Assembly (NCBI RefSeq): GCF_004011695.2
Contig: NC_082415.1
Span: 1,674,001 to 1,738,000 of the forward strand
Direction: 5' to 3'
DNA from: Ascochyta rabiei
Taxonomy: Eukaryota > Ascomycota > Dothideomycetes > Pleosporales > Didymellaceae
Length of the DNA stretch: 64,000 nt
The translations under genes and the position numbers were made by a program. The notes beneath the pieces were generated by a model. The model was not told the origin of the DNA. It saw only the letters and a program-made list of their open reading frames with translations, and did no database searches. Shown here in pieces: positions 1-11,399 of the stretch. Positions within the stretch are counted from its first letter, which is position 1. Each line of letters starts with the position of its first letter.

Positions 1-3000
1 AAGGTTATATTATCTGCTAAGTGCGTTAGCTCTACTATTATCTTTACCTAGCGTATACAATATCTTATATTTATATAACCTAAGTATCTTAGACTAACAT
101 ACTTGTTGTTAATTTAAGACCTTAGTAGTAGTAAAGTATACTAGATTCTTATAGTTAGTATAGATAGTAAGCTCTAAGCAGCTTTCTACATATAGTTGCT
201 AATGTTCTAGGGCTAATATAATTATAAGTAATTCTTTGTAATACACATTATAGCGTTCTTTAGGTCCTAAGAACCTACGTAAGTAGGAAGTAATAGGATG
301 CTATAGTCTATCCTTTTCTTATGTAATACATGCGCCTAATATAAGATCTAAGGCGTTAGTCTCTATACACATTAGTTTGCTACTATAAAATGTAATTAAC
401 GTAGGAGGTGTAATATAGGCTTACATAAGTGCCTTAAACACAGTATTCTATTCTTGTCTCTACTTAAATGGTGTATTCTTCTACGTAAGCTTTGTTAGCA
501 GAATTGTAATCTTAGAGTAGTCCTTAATAAAGCGTTAGTTAAAGTTAACAAACCCTAAGAATTCCTAAATCTGCTTAACAGTTTTTGGCGTCTGCTAAGT
601 TCTAACTACTTCTACCTTTGTTAGACTAATCTTAACTCTATATCGCCCTACAATGTACCCTAGGAATTTAACTTCCTTGTTGTGCTATTTACACTTCTTA
701 GGTTTAAGTTGTAGGTCTGCCTACCTTAGGCATTCTAGTACTTCTCTAACGTGTTGTTTGTACTCTTCTACTATCTTTAAATACAATAGGATATTGTCTA
801 GGTACGCTACTACAGTTCTGTTAAGGTGTACTCTTAGGACGTTGTTAATTAACTCCTAGCATGTTACTAGTACGTTTGTTAGACTAAATAGTATAACTAG
901 GTACTTATAGAGTCTATATTGCGTCTTAAATACTATTTTCTATTCTTCTTCTTTCTTTATGTGTATAAGGTTGTACGCGCCTTATAGGTCTAACGCTATA
1001 AAATACTAAACTACTACTAGCTAGTCCTGTAACTCTGTAATGTTTAGGAGCAGGTAGTAGTTCTTAATAGTAATTTTATTAAGCTTCCTAAAATTAATAT
1101 AAGGTTGTAGCTTACTACTCTTCTTAGGACCAAACATAATTAGGTACCCTGTAGGTACTTCCAATCTTCTAATAAATCCCTTCTTAAGGTTCTCCTTCAT
1201 GTACTTGTAAAGTACTTTAAATTCCTTTTCTAATAAATAATATAATAGCCTAAAAGTTAGTGTCTTTCCTTTCTAGAGCTTAATCTTATAATCCTAGCGT
1301 TTATGCTTAGGCAGGGCTTTTGCTATAAGCTCTTTTCTAAATATCTCTGCGTACTGTCTGTACACGTTAGGGATAGCAGAAGGTGCACTTCTCTCCTCCT
1401 TAACTCTTACTTTATAATCTGTAGGGCGTTTAGTATCTGTAGAGTTAACTGCTTTATCTTAGCATGTCTTATATATTAAAGAGACATTATTAATCTCCTT
1501 TTTATCTACTAGCTGCTGCGTGCGCTGCGTAGACGTAGATACATTAGTACTACATTTACATCCTTCTAACAAAAGTCTTTCTTATACCTAGTCTATCTTT
1601 AGGTTCTGCTTTTATAACTAGGGAAGTTCTAATATAACGTTATGTGTAGACTTTGTAAAGACGTCTAGGTTTATTTCCTTATAGTGCCCCTGTATCTATA
1701 GGGGTGCTGCTATTACTTTAAACATAATTAGCAGTTTATCTAGCATTAATTTTCTATTAGCTACTTAGAGTAAGTAAGTGTTTTCCTTATAATATAATCT
1801 AAGTCTAGCTTACTAAATTACTGTTCTAGATATGTAACTTACTTATGCTTCTAAGTCTAAGAGTGCTGTTAAGGCTACCCTATTTAGTTTAATAGGTAGC
1901 TTAATAAAGTAATTGTTCCTAATACTATCAGTAGATTAATCCCTAGGGCTTGTAGGCGCTGGCCTAAAAAGGTCCCCTCTTTACTAAACCCTTTAAACTC
2001 CTTAGTACTGCAATGCTTCTAAGAATCTGTGTTAAGGCAGTTCTACAAGTGTGTGTTGTAGCAACCTCTATTAACTACTAGCTACATTTAAATTTTGGCC
2101 TGTAGGTTATCTATTCTAGGAAAGTATACTTTCTAGTGTTTGTTAATAAGATAAAGTTTACAAAGGTTATTGTAACACTAGTACTATTAACTGCAACAGA
2201 TGTCGTATTATGCTAGGAACTATCCTGCACTAAGCTTCTTATTATAGTAAATTATATATCTGTCCTTAGTGCATACTGTCTACATAAGTTTTCTATATTT
2301 TAGGTTTTTGTAGTCTAAGCTGTACTGTAGTTGTAGGCTAACTGTTAGCAGTGCTTCTTTCTACTTCTGCATACGTTCTAGGCTAAGCTGTGTTTCTTAT
2401 TTATACTAAAGCTAGTCTTTAGCTTCTTCTAGGTTATTAATAAACTATTTGCTATTGTTTATTTCTTTTCTAAACCAGGAAACGAGCTGTTAGAGTTCTA
2501 GTGTTATTTCTGTAATCTTAGGTCCTTCTACAGGACTAATAAGTTCTTAACATATTTAGTAATAGGCTTCTTTATTGTTCTGCTTCTAGCGTTGTTAAGC
2601 TATGCGTTCTTGTTTGCGTGTTAGTAGGGCGCTAATCTAGTTAAGCTCTTATCCTAAGGTGTCTAGCAGGTTGTCTATATTTTGCTGGTTGTTGTTAGAG
2701 TATTACTCTGTTTCTTTGCCTGTCTAGGCGTTCTAGTAGGGTGTTGCTACACGAATTGGATGTACAATATAGTTGTTTTTGTCCTCTAGACTAGACTCTA
2801 GGTCTTCTAGCAGTTGTTCTATGTTATTAAGAAGAAGTTCCTATTTACTAGTATCTGTATTATTATAATTACAGGTAAGTATATTTAACTAGCAGTAAAC
2901 CTTGTTTATCTAGCAGTCCCTGGTAAAGTAGCCTAGTTTGCTACAGTTAAAGCAGTCCTTGCTGCCTCTGTGTTAGTTACCCCCCTTAGGCTTCTCGTTC

Positions 3001-3833
3001 TATTGCTTTAATAGTCCCTTGTTAAGGTTTAAGAGGTCTATTGCTTTAGGTCTGTAGTATCTACTCTAAGTGTTGCTATAGATGCAACAACTAGAATTTA
3101 GCTAATTACAGCCTCCTTAATATCCTTAGTTTTAGTTGTTGCGCTATAAGTTCCTTAGTAGTAGCCTCTTAGTAGCAATAACAGTAGTACGTGCTCTAGG
3201 ATTATCTTAAAGTTCTCCTAAAAGTTTGTAGAGTTGTACATTAATTTTAATAATAGTATTAATAAGCTTGTTAAGGGTTTTTGTGCTTGCGCTGGTGCGC
3301 ATAAGTTCTTCGTTAACCTTAGGGTTTAATGCTTGTTAAAACATAGTAATTAGGGTAGTGTTGTCCTAGTTAGTATTAGTAGTAAGCTGCTGAAACTCTG
3401 CAGCGTAGTTAGCAGCTAACTTGTCCTGTCTAATCTTCTAAATGTTGCATTAAGCAATGTGTAGTTTGTTAGAGACTCTAAAGATTAGCTTAATCTTTTC
3501 TTTAAATAGGTTAAAATCTTTTATCTATTTATCTTTATTGTTTAGGGCCTTACTAGCTTAGTACTGCTGCATAAAGGGCTTAATCTAGGTAAACGCTTTG
3601 CTACGCATGTAGCTAGCTGCAAGGACTACCTATTTAGCCTTAGGAACCTTCTTACCTTAGAAGGTAAAGAAGAGGTCCTACTGCATAAGCTAGTTATTAA
3701 GCTTACTGCAATCTCTGTAGTAAAGGTTAGGCTTGTTAATATTTATAGTGCTAGTAGTGACAGTTACATCTATATTAATGTCGCTAGACGTAGAGTTGCT
3801 AGGGGTAGCACAGGATCTAATAGTACTCATCTT
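1..3833 (-). pseudogene. Ty3/gypsy 'D' gag-pol relic (minus strand, runs off the window)
   Basis: Read on the minus strand, a Gag starts near 3833 (MSTIRSCATPSNS...) and continues as a retrotransposon capsid protein, read through RIP-type stops. A zinc knuckle lies near 2900-2945 (CFNCSKLGYFT, with the family His replaced by Tyr). Reverse transcriptase follows, with KLNKITIKNYYLLP near 1080 and the catalytic YLDD changed to YLDN at 793-804. RNase H lies at about 60-230 (TIYTNYKNLVYFTT). Integrase, if present, is beyond position 1. Stops are almost all TAG/TAA where Gln or Trp is expected, and YLDN removes a metal-binding Asp, so the polyprotein is dead. The family assignment rests on domain order (Gag, knuckle, RT, RNase H) and is secure. 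The protease between the knuckle and RT was not pinned down. Confidence 0.85.
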
Positions 3834-3948
3834 AGGGGTATTTAAAACGTTAAAGTTGTACTTTAGTTAAAGACTATAATTACTAATTCTACTAGTTCTT
3901 AGGGATAAGTACTAGTAGATTATTTAGGGTTATTAACTAAGTAAAGCT

Positions 3949-4251
3949 TGTAAAGATAGGGTGTAATAAATAGTACAGAGTAGACTGTCTAGTTTAAGAG
4001 CAGGTCAGGATTCTAATGATAAACTTAATTAATAATGTTAAACACAAACTATAAGGCCTATATTCCTACTAGATATATACTAAGGAGATATAATACTTAA
4101 TAATAAGCAACTAGAGTTAGTCTAATAAAATCTATAAGGGTGCTTATAGACAAGTATATTATACTATACTTATTAATAAGTAGTTACGTAGGTTATAGTT
4201 ACTAAAAAGCAGTTACGTAGGTTATGCTTATTAACAAGCAGTTACGTAACA
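3949..4251 (-). repeat. Putative 5' LTR of gypsy D
   Basis: This segment begins TGTAAAGATAGG and ends GTTACGTAACA, so on the minus strand it runs TGTTACGTAAC to CTTTACA, as an LTR should. It sits just upstream of the minus-strand Gag, with a leader of about 115 bp (3834-3948). Near its outer end there are three copies of a unit of about 30 bp containing AGTTACGTAGGTTA (about 4175-4251), which could be enhancer-like repeats in the U3 part. The partner LTR would lie left of the window, so there is no second copy to prove the ends. Confidence 0.5.
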
Positions 4252-4329
4252 ACCCTTTCTGTTCTGTCCTTCTCTACTGTTCGTTCCTTTAGGGCGGAGT
4301 TAGGGGTCTTGGTTGGCTGGTACTTATGT

Positions 4330-6440
4330 TTGTGCCGTGCCCTAGCACAGGATTGTAACATTATCTAACAGGAAGACCTAATAGGCTGTCGGCACCTAGT
4401 GCGTTATGCATTAGGAGTCTAGTCCACAGCAGAATAAGGCTGGGACTTAGGCAAACATGGGTGCAAAGCGTTGTTACTAGCCCTTAAGAAATTCCAGCCA
4501 TAGATATATGGCATCTACTTTATTGTTAAAACAGACAGCTGCACCTTAGTTGATTAGCTTAACCAAAGTGCTACAGACCTTCTAGGAGCCCTAATTACCA
4601 AATAGTTAGCCTTACCTAACATGTGGGAATTTAAGGTTTAACATGTTATAGGAAAGAAGAACGTAGTAGCAGACGCACTCTCTAGACAACTAGAGAGAAA
4701 GGGATAGAAAGCCCCAAGCCAGCCTAAGGAAAATGCTAAGGACTTTGTTAACAAGCATCTTAGATCTATAACAATATTAAATAACCTAATAAGCTATTAG
4801 GATCTGCAGCATACGTACTAGGTAAACTTAATTTACCTTATAGTGTTAGAGTCTCTTTACACAGAATACCTTTATAATATTACATAATAGCTACTTATAG
4901 AAAAGAACCCTAATAGTCTTTCCTAATTAGACCTACGCAAGCTAGAAAGAATGCTTTAAGATTTGCTGTTATTAACAACGTCCTCTAGGCGAAAGCAGCA
5001 CCTAATAAATCATTAAGACGAGTTATGAACAATCCTAACTAGTAAGAGGAGATTATCCGCACCCTATATAACAAATCTAGGCATTAAGGAAGAGAAGGAA
5101 TTTAGTAGAAGATCTGGTACTAATACTTTTAGCTAAAGATATTTAATTAGATTAAACAATACGTTAAGACCTGCAAAGAATGTTAATTCTACTCTGCCTA
5201 GCAGTTTAATAAAGAACTACACTCTATAGTCAGCCCTAATAGTCTATAGGAATAGATTACAATTAACATTATGTACATGCCTATTAGAAGAGGAAACTAT
5301 AAATACCTAGTAGTGTCTTAGGATTATATGTCTGGATATGTGGAAGCCTAGTTACTAGTTAAGAATAACTTAGCAAGCATAGTTTAATTCCTAGAACAGG
5401 ATATCTTTGCAAGATAGGGTCTTCCCCTAAAGATATTAATAGACAGTAGACCTAAAAACTAAGCACTAGTTAAAGCGCTAACAAAGCTTTATAGGATTAA
5501 CTATGTAACAGCAAGTACCTTCTACCCCTAGGCCTAACGACTTATTAAGCAAGGACATAAAGATTTTCTTAGCGCGTTAAGAAAAATAACTAGTAACTAG
5601 ACCTTAAACCTACACCTGGCGTTATAGGCAGACTAAGTTACAGGAAAATAGTTAACAGGGGAGACGCTAATATACTTAGTGTGCAGGAAAGAACACATCC
5701 TGCTAGTTAAATTGCAGATACTAACCTAGCAGACCCTACTATAGTCTATAATCTGGACTACAGCAGAGCTACTAGCACTTAGAGCAAAACAATTTAAGCA
5801 CAGGGACAAGTAGCTTAGAGAGGCAGTAGATTCCGTTGTTTAACTAAGAGAACTAAAAAAAGAATAGTTTAATAATTAGGTAATACTTAGGCTAACTCTA
5901 ATAGACTATAGAGACTTAGTATTGCTCTTAGACGTAGTCTGTAACATTAATATAAGCTAACTAAACAAACTTACACTAAAGTAGAAAGGTCTATTCTAAA
6001 TTATAAGAAAAACAGACAAAGGAATATATATGCTAGAGTAGCTTAACAGAGTAGCGCTAAAAGGAACATAAGCTAGGAATAGGTTAACTAAATTCTATTA
6101 TTAAAAAATAATAGACTAAAGGACAGTGCTGGCTAAGGACTTAGAAACAGAACCTAATAGACCACTGAAACAACAGTTAGTTAGGGTCTACTTACTACAA
6201 ACAATAATAGATAAATAAAGAGCAGAGTATAAAGTATAGGATGATATAAACAAAAGCTAACTAATAGATTTTAGCTAAGGGTTAGCTAAAGATTTAGGTA
6301 GGGGAAGGAGTTATAATAAGGAAGTAAAAACTAAGATATATTTAGATTTTAATACTAACAGAACTAAGAACAGTACTAGCAAAGGAACAAATTAAACAGC
6401 TTTAGAAGAGCTACTACAGCCGCTACAACTAGACTATTAG
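4330..6440 (+). pseudogene. Ty3/gypsy 'B' pol relic: RNase H and integrase
   Basis: The translation opens in the RNase H part of a gypsy polyprotein (GCRHLVRYALGVWSTAE, then LLLALKKF, WIYG-like, and a KKNVVADALSRQ end at about 4650-4690). An integrase zinc region follows (VKTCKECQFY near 5170), then a core domain with VYMPISRGNYKYLVVS at 5275-5320 and ILIDS near 5440. The reverse transcriptase expected upstream is missing, probably because gypsy D inserted or recombined at 4251. Stops are of RIP type throughout. The same element resumes at 27539, beyond copia 1. Confidence 0.82.
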
Positions 6441-6487
6441 AGAGCATTACTAGGGCTATAGTAATAATATTTAGAAGGGAGCCAGGA

Positions 6488-6840
6488 TTAATTATTACAA
6501 CCTTTAGCTGGAGGCGTGTGAGGAGACTAAGCAGCAGGCTAAGCACCTAGGGAGCCACAAGCCAAATTGCCCTTAAGAACCTGGCTGATGGAAGAAGACT
6601 AACGGCGATGACCTGGAGGCCCATTAGGGCGTAGCGGAGAACTAGGCAGAGAACAACAAGGGCTGCTAAAACTCTCTACAGCATCCTTAAACATGCTAGG
6701 AGAACCCCCTAAAGAAATAGATGCAGGACTGCAAGTAGAAGCAGGATAAGTTGTAGGAAAGAAGCTAGCTAAGCGCATAAACTGCCCTAACCCACTATTA
6801 GTAACTAGAGGAGAACTACTAGGAGCATAGAGAGGCTTAT
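6488..6840 (-). pseudogene. Antisense accessory gene of gypsy B, 3' part
   Basis: On the strand opposite to the B pol there is a frame of about 118 codons (DKPLYAPSSSPLVTNSG..., SPCCSLPSSPLRPNGPPG..., ending PPAKGCNN and TAA at 6488-6490). Its few internal stops are TAG. The upstream half lies at 27534-28089. Deleting copia 1 and one copy of its CTAAG target joins the two halves in the same frame (IILEVNNIDL then DKPLYAPSSS). The composition is Ser/Pro-rich. I recognise no family. The gene converges on the 3' end of pol, as do the antisense genes of gypsy A and C in this window. Confidence 0.55.
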
Positions 6841-6845
6841 CTAAG

Positions 6846-7008
6846 TGTCAGATAACCGACCTTGCCGAACCAAGTTGGGGGTTTTAGGGTTAACCTCGGT
6901 TAATTCAGGGGCTAGCGGCACACACACATAAAATGAGCCATTAAGACAGATAATTATTAATTAATTACCTTTATTATTATCTTTGCACATTAAGCATATT
7001 ATCTAACA
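6846..7008 (+). repeat. Copia 1 5' LTR (163 bp)
   Basis: Starts TGTCAGATAACC and ends TATCTAACA. It matches the LTR at 27371-27533 over its whole length with few differences, mostly C/T or G/A as expected from RIP. TSD CTAAG lies immediately left. An ACATAAAAT box in the middle could serve as a TATA-like element. Confidence 0.93.
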
Positions 7009-7059
7009 ATTAAGACTCTTATTAACACTACTAAAATACCCTTCTAATATATTGCTATT

Positions 7060-9335
7060 AACAATGCGCAATTTAATAATAATTTTTATAGATTATATAA
7101 CCTACACACCTTAGTTGCATTAACTACAGACCTACTGCGCCTCTCTAGACGTATAGGAGAAGATGGGACTAAATTAGACTATTCCTCTAAGGACTAAGTT
7201 ATAAGTACCTAACGCCCTAGACATTACTAACTATAAGAGAAGGCTAGCCCTTAGCAATAATAAACAGGGAAACCCTTAGCTTCATAAAATCCTATCTAAA
7301 CTATTAGCTAACAACCTAAGGGCATAGAAGGAAGATAATAACTATTAGAAGAGCTGCCTTAAATTCTATAAGATAGCGGATAGAGACTACTGCAAGGAAC
7401 AAGCTAACCTAGATAAGGTAGTAATGTTTATCTAAAGCTTAGTATTACCTTACCTTATAAAGAACTGCTGCTAACTAGGTAAATTAATTTAAACATAGCT
7501 TATTAGGCTTAAACACACAGTTAATATTAATGCTAAAGAAGAACAATTACGCGCACGCTACTAATACCTAGCTACCCTTAAACTAATAAGACAACCTGAG
7601 AGCTAGGATACCTAGCTCCTTAAGTATAATTATGCTGTAACTAACACTAAAACTAAGGGTGTTGCTAAAATATACAATATATAAGACACTATCTAAGACT
7701 TCTTAGATTTAGTAATAAAAATATCGCTAACCTAGGTAACAATATTCTAGGACTATAGCAGATAAGAATAAAATATAACTTATAATAAAATAATAAAACG
7801 CTTCTAAAAGTATATAAGTAAGTACTACCTTAAAGGGAGATAGTAAAGGGGCGCCTTTACTGCAGGGAATAACTTAACTCTTACTGCTAGTAGTAAATCT
7901 ACCCTAGACACTAACAGGGACGCCTCTTATATTGTTAAAGATGTATTATCTACTTCTACTACACAGGGGAGTTAGGGAAGACCTTGTTAAAAACAGAATA
8001 TTAGTTAAATAACTATATCTAAGCAGTCCCTAAGAGGGGATACAGCAGCAGCTAGAGAAGTAAAATGCCCTGCTTGTGGACAACGCTATAGACTAGAAGA
8101 TTACTACTACGTCTACAAAGATAAAGCACTAGAATAGTTTACCCTATATAATAGAATTGCTAAAATAGTACAATTTAGGATAGAACAAAATGCTAACCTT
8201 TAAGATTAGGTTAGATCTGCAAAACAAGGTTACACTAAGACACTAGCTATTAAGACATCCTAAACACTAGAGGCACCTCTAGGTTAACTACAGGGACAGA
8301 AGATATTAATAATTAATATAAATCTAGTTAAAGAATTATACAATATAGAGCTACTAAGATACCCTCTTAGCAACTCCTTTATTCTTAACTTAGGATTCAC
8401 AATCTATATTACAAATAATAAGAACAAGAAATAAGACCTTACTCTACCTGCATTAAATAACAATCTATAGGCAGGAAACTCCTAGGTATAGATACAGGGA
8501 TATAGCACTGTCTATCTCTATCTATTAAATATAAGCCAACTAACTACTCTTAAACTACACAATATAGTATAGTGCCTAGACATACTTTGCAACCTTGTCT
8601 CTTTCTAACAACTATGTTAACAGGGCATCTAGTAGGACATAAAAGGATCTCTAACTTAGCTTAGACAAGTAGACAATACAGCTATTACATCCTTAGATAA
8701 ACAACATAGATAATAGGTACTTAGAGAACAGCTATAGACAGCGTTTGTAATATAACTAACATAAAGCTAAACGCCTAAGACTGCTACTGCTCTGCTATAG
8801 CACAAGCAGATAGGGCACCCTAGAGCTGCTACTATTAAACACCTTATCTAACAATCTTAGGGGGTAAGAGTTAGGGGTATTACTACAGTCTAATGTGATG
8901 CTTACAGACAGGTTAAGACTAAGAGGTAAATTAGTTAAACACCACAAATAAGTAATAAAGGACTAGGAGAACGCATAGCAATTAACTTCCACTTATATAA
9001 AAAAGGAAGCTTTACTAAGAAAAAAAGCTAATTACTTACTATTAATAGGCGATCTAGCTTCCTCTAGGACTTCTATTTTAAAGATAATTAACTAGGAAAG
9101 ATAATTATCTACTTCCTAGACACTCTTATATAATTCCTGTTAAAATAATATAAAATCTTAGTTAAGGTAATTAAGTGTCATAGTAAAATTACTATAATAA
9201 AACTAGAAGTATTAAGATTGTGCGCTGCACAATTAATCAGGCTTAAGCCTTCTGCACTAGACATCTAAGCACAGAACAGAGGTGCTGAACGCTTAGGGGG
9301 TGTAATAAAAGATAAGGCACGCACTATAAGATTAG
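7060..9335 (+). pseudogene. Copia 1 Gag, protease and integrase (first block)
   Basis: Gag-like sequence begins near 7060. A Cys-rich nucleocapsid motif sits at about 8068-8120 (CPACGQRYRLEDYYYV; Tyr in place of conserved His and Cys). The protease active site follows near 8385 (LNLGFTIYIT, where copia elements have DSG). The integrase includes the GAG-pre-integrase HKRLGHP-like stretch near 8810 and a core region ending in CAAQLIRLKPSALDTQAQNRG at about 9215-9280. The frame is cut at 9335 by gypsy A1 and continues at 16638. Multiple RIP-type stops make it non-functional. Confidence 0.85.
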
Positions 9336-9537
9336 TGTAAAGAGTGTACAAAGCAATCACGAGGGAGGATAGGGTTAAAGAGGATAGCAGGTGTATTAAG
9401 GTACGTAGTGTGTAGTAACGAGACTAATTGCTGAAGTATCAGCGATAACCTCTAACACCTTTATATAGTCTGGGCTGACTAGCCCTATAGTAGCTTGCCA
9501 AGACTAGCAGAGGTACCCCTAGGCCCAGCGCCTAACA
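9336..9537 (-). repeat. Gypsy A1 LTR (3' relative to gag-pol)
   Basis: Runs TGTAAAGAGTG to GCGCCTAACA. It includes CCTTTATATAGTC, a TATA-like box, and matches the LTRs at 16431, 49171 and 56207. Confidence 0.93.
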
Positions 9538-10077
9538 ATGCCTCCCTTCTCTAGATTGTTTAGCTTAAACAATGGTATAATTAGTAATACTGTATTATTT
9601 TAGCCTAGCTTTAGACGTGTTTACTCTGTCTGTCCTGTTATGGCCAATTCTAACTAGTTTTGGCCGTTTTGGACGCCTTGTAAGGCTAGATAGGGCTTAA
9701 TACTAATTCTGCCTTCACCTAGTAAAAGTTAAACAGAAATCCTCTCTTACCTCTTACTTTACCTCTAGGGTCTAGGCAGCCGTCTGTGCAGGCTAAAGCT
9801 CTAACTAGGTGGCTAGCAGCATATAAGCTATCTATACCCCTAGTTTTATTAGTTACTACTATATCCTACTTTATTTTAGTAAGTACTAACCTATTCTGTC
9901 TAGCACTTTTATAAGAATAGCTAAGGGACTTTCTAGGTCTTTCTAGCACGTTCTAACACGTTTTAGCAGATAGCATCGCACAATACGCCTTAGTAACTTT
10001 TTTAGACTACTCCTAACCACTACCGCCCACTACTAACTGTTACTAACTGTTTCTAACTACTATTTGCTATAGCTGTT

Positions 10078-11055
10078 ATGTCTATGCCCGCTCACTACAA
10101 GATTAACATTACTAAGAACAGTAGGACTGCTAAGCAGTGCTGTATGCTATGTCTCTACTACATTGCTAATAGTAATGTCTATAGGGACTGTTGTTTCTCT
10201 ACTAACCTAGCTTTGTACGGTAGCCTACGTTATAGGGACGCCTAGGCCTACTACTGTAGAGAGTGTTATAATAGCAATAAGAATTGCCTATTAGTACGTG
10301 TTTTGTCTCCTTTTAGCTTGTTTTGGCATCTTTTAACACGTTTAGGGCCCTAATAAGTACGCTAACAGCTATTTAAGGCTTTCCAGCAACATAGCGCGCC
10401 TTTACTCTAGTTACTGCCTAGTTACTACTGCTTATACTGCTATTGTTAATACAGCTAGCGTTAAGACTACCCCTGCAACATTTGCTACTACCGCGCCCAT
10501 GTCTATTAACAAGAAAACCGCAATAGGCGAGTCTATTATTAACTAGGCCAGCTTGTTACTAGGTATGATTTAGGAGTACGTTCTGTCTCTTTTTAGCTTA
10601 TTATGGCATAATCTAACCTTTGTAGGAACTATTTGCTGCAGGAAGAGCTGCTTATACTCTATAATAGCAACACTTACGAACGTAAGTTAACCTTATCTAG
10701 CATCTACGTTAAGAAGCAAGATTAATCTAAGGCTAGCGCTGTTAAGGCTGAGATAAAGCAAAAGAAGATGTTAGAGGAGAGCAGTAGCGAATCTAATCTA
10801 GACGCGCCTATTACCTCCTGCAAGAAGGTATTATAGCACGTTTTAACCTGTTTTAATAATGTCTAACTTCTTTTATAGTTAAAGTACCCGATTGCAGGCA
10901 CTAGAAAGATACTTAGTTAACTCTAAGAGGAGCAGGAGGAGCAAGAGGCTGCTGAGCAGGCCGCCGCCAATGCTACTGCCGCCGCTGCTGCTGCTAAGAA
11001 GCCTTGTAGTGGTTGTAAGGCTACTACTTATGCCTGTAGTAGTAGTCTTAGTTAA
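10078..11055 (+). pseudogene. Spliced antisense accessory gene of gypsy A1 (about 274 codons, four exons)
   Basis: The ATG at 10078 opens an exon ending at 10293 (MSMPAHYKINITKNSRTAK..., Cys-rich, with CCMLC and YYCREC). Intron 1 is 10294-10345 (GTACGTG to TTTAG). Exon 2 runs to 10575, intron 2 is 10576-10625 (GTACGT, TCTAACC, TTGTAG), exon 3 runs to 10827, intron 3 is 10828-10878 (GTATTA, TCTAAC, TATAG), and exon 4 ends at TAA 11053-11055. With the introns (50-52 nt) removed the phases join perfectly, and the remaining stops are TAG/TAA of RIP type. The C-terminal part has a Glu/Gln-rich, probably coiled-coil run, an Ala-rich stretch and KKPCSGCKATTYAC. It lies between pol and the 3' LTR and converges on pol. 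The family is unknown to me. The Cys pairs could bind zinc, but that is inference. Confidence 0.7.
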
Positions 11056-11399
11056 TCGATATTCCCTATAATAGAAGGTTTAGATTAATAATTCCTAAGT
11101 TTATAGTTAGTAGACGGTTTTAGGCTAATATAGCAATTAGGTGCATTACACTCTTAGATAGTCTAAATAATACTAGGAAGGTGTTCTTCTATACTAATTC
11201 TCCTATATTTACTTACAATTGTAACTGTATAACGTAGCGTGTAACTTTCTTTATCTCCTTATGTTAGAAATGGCTATAATAGGCTAAAACATGTCTGCTT
11301 TAGCTAGTCTGTATTTCTTAGGGTAAGGTAGGGTTATGTTTTCCCTTAGCGTAAACTATTAAACACTTATTAATTAAAAAACCCCTGTAGGGAAAAATC

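Noticed and set aside
653..859. 68-codon plus-strand frame
   Set aside because: It is the complement of the gypsy D reverse transcriptase on the minus strand.
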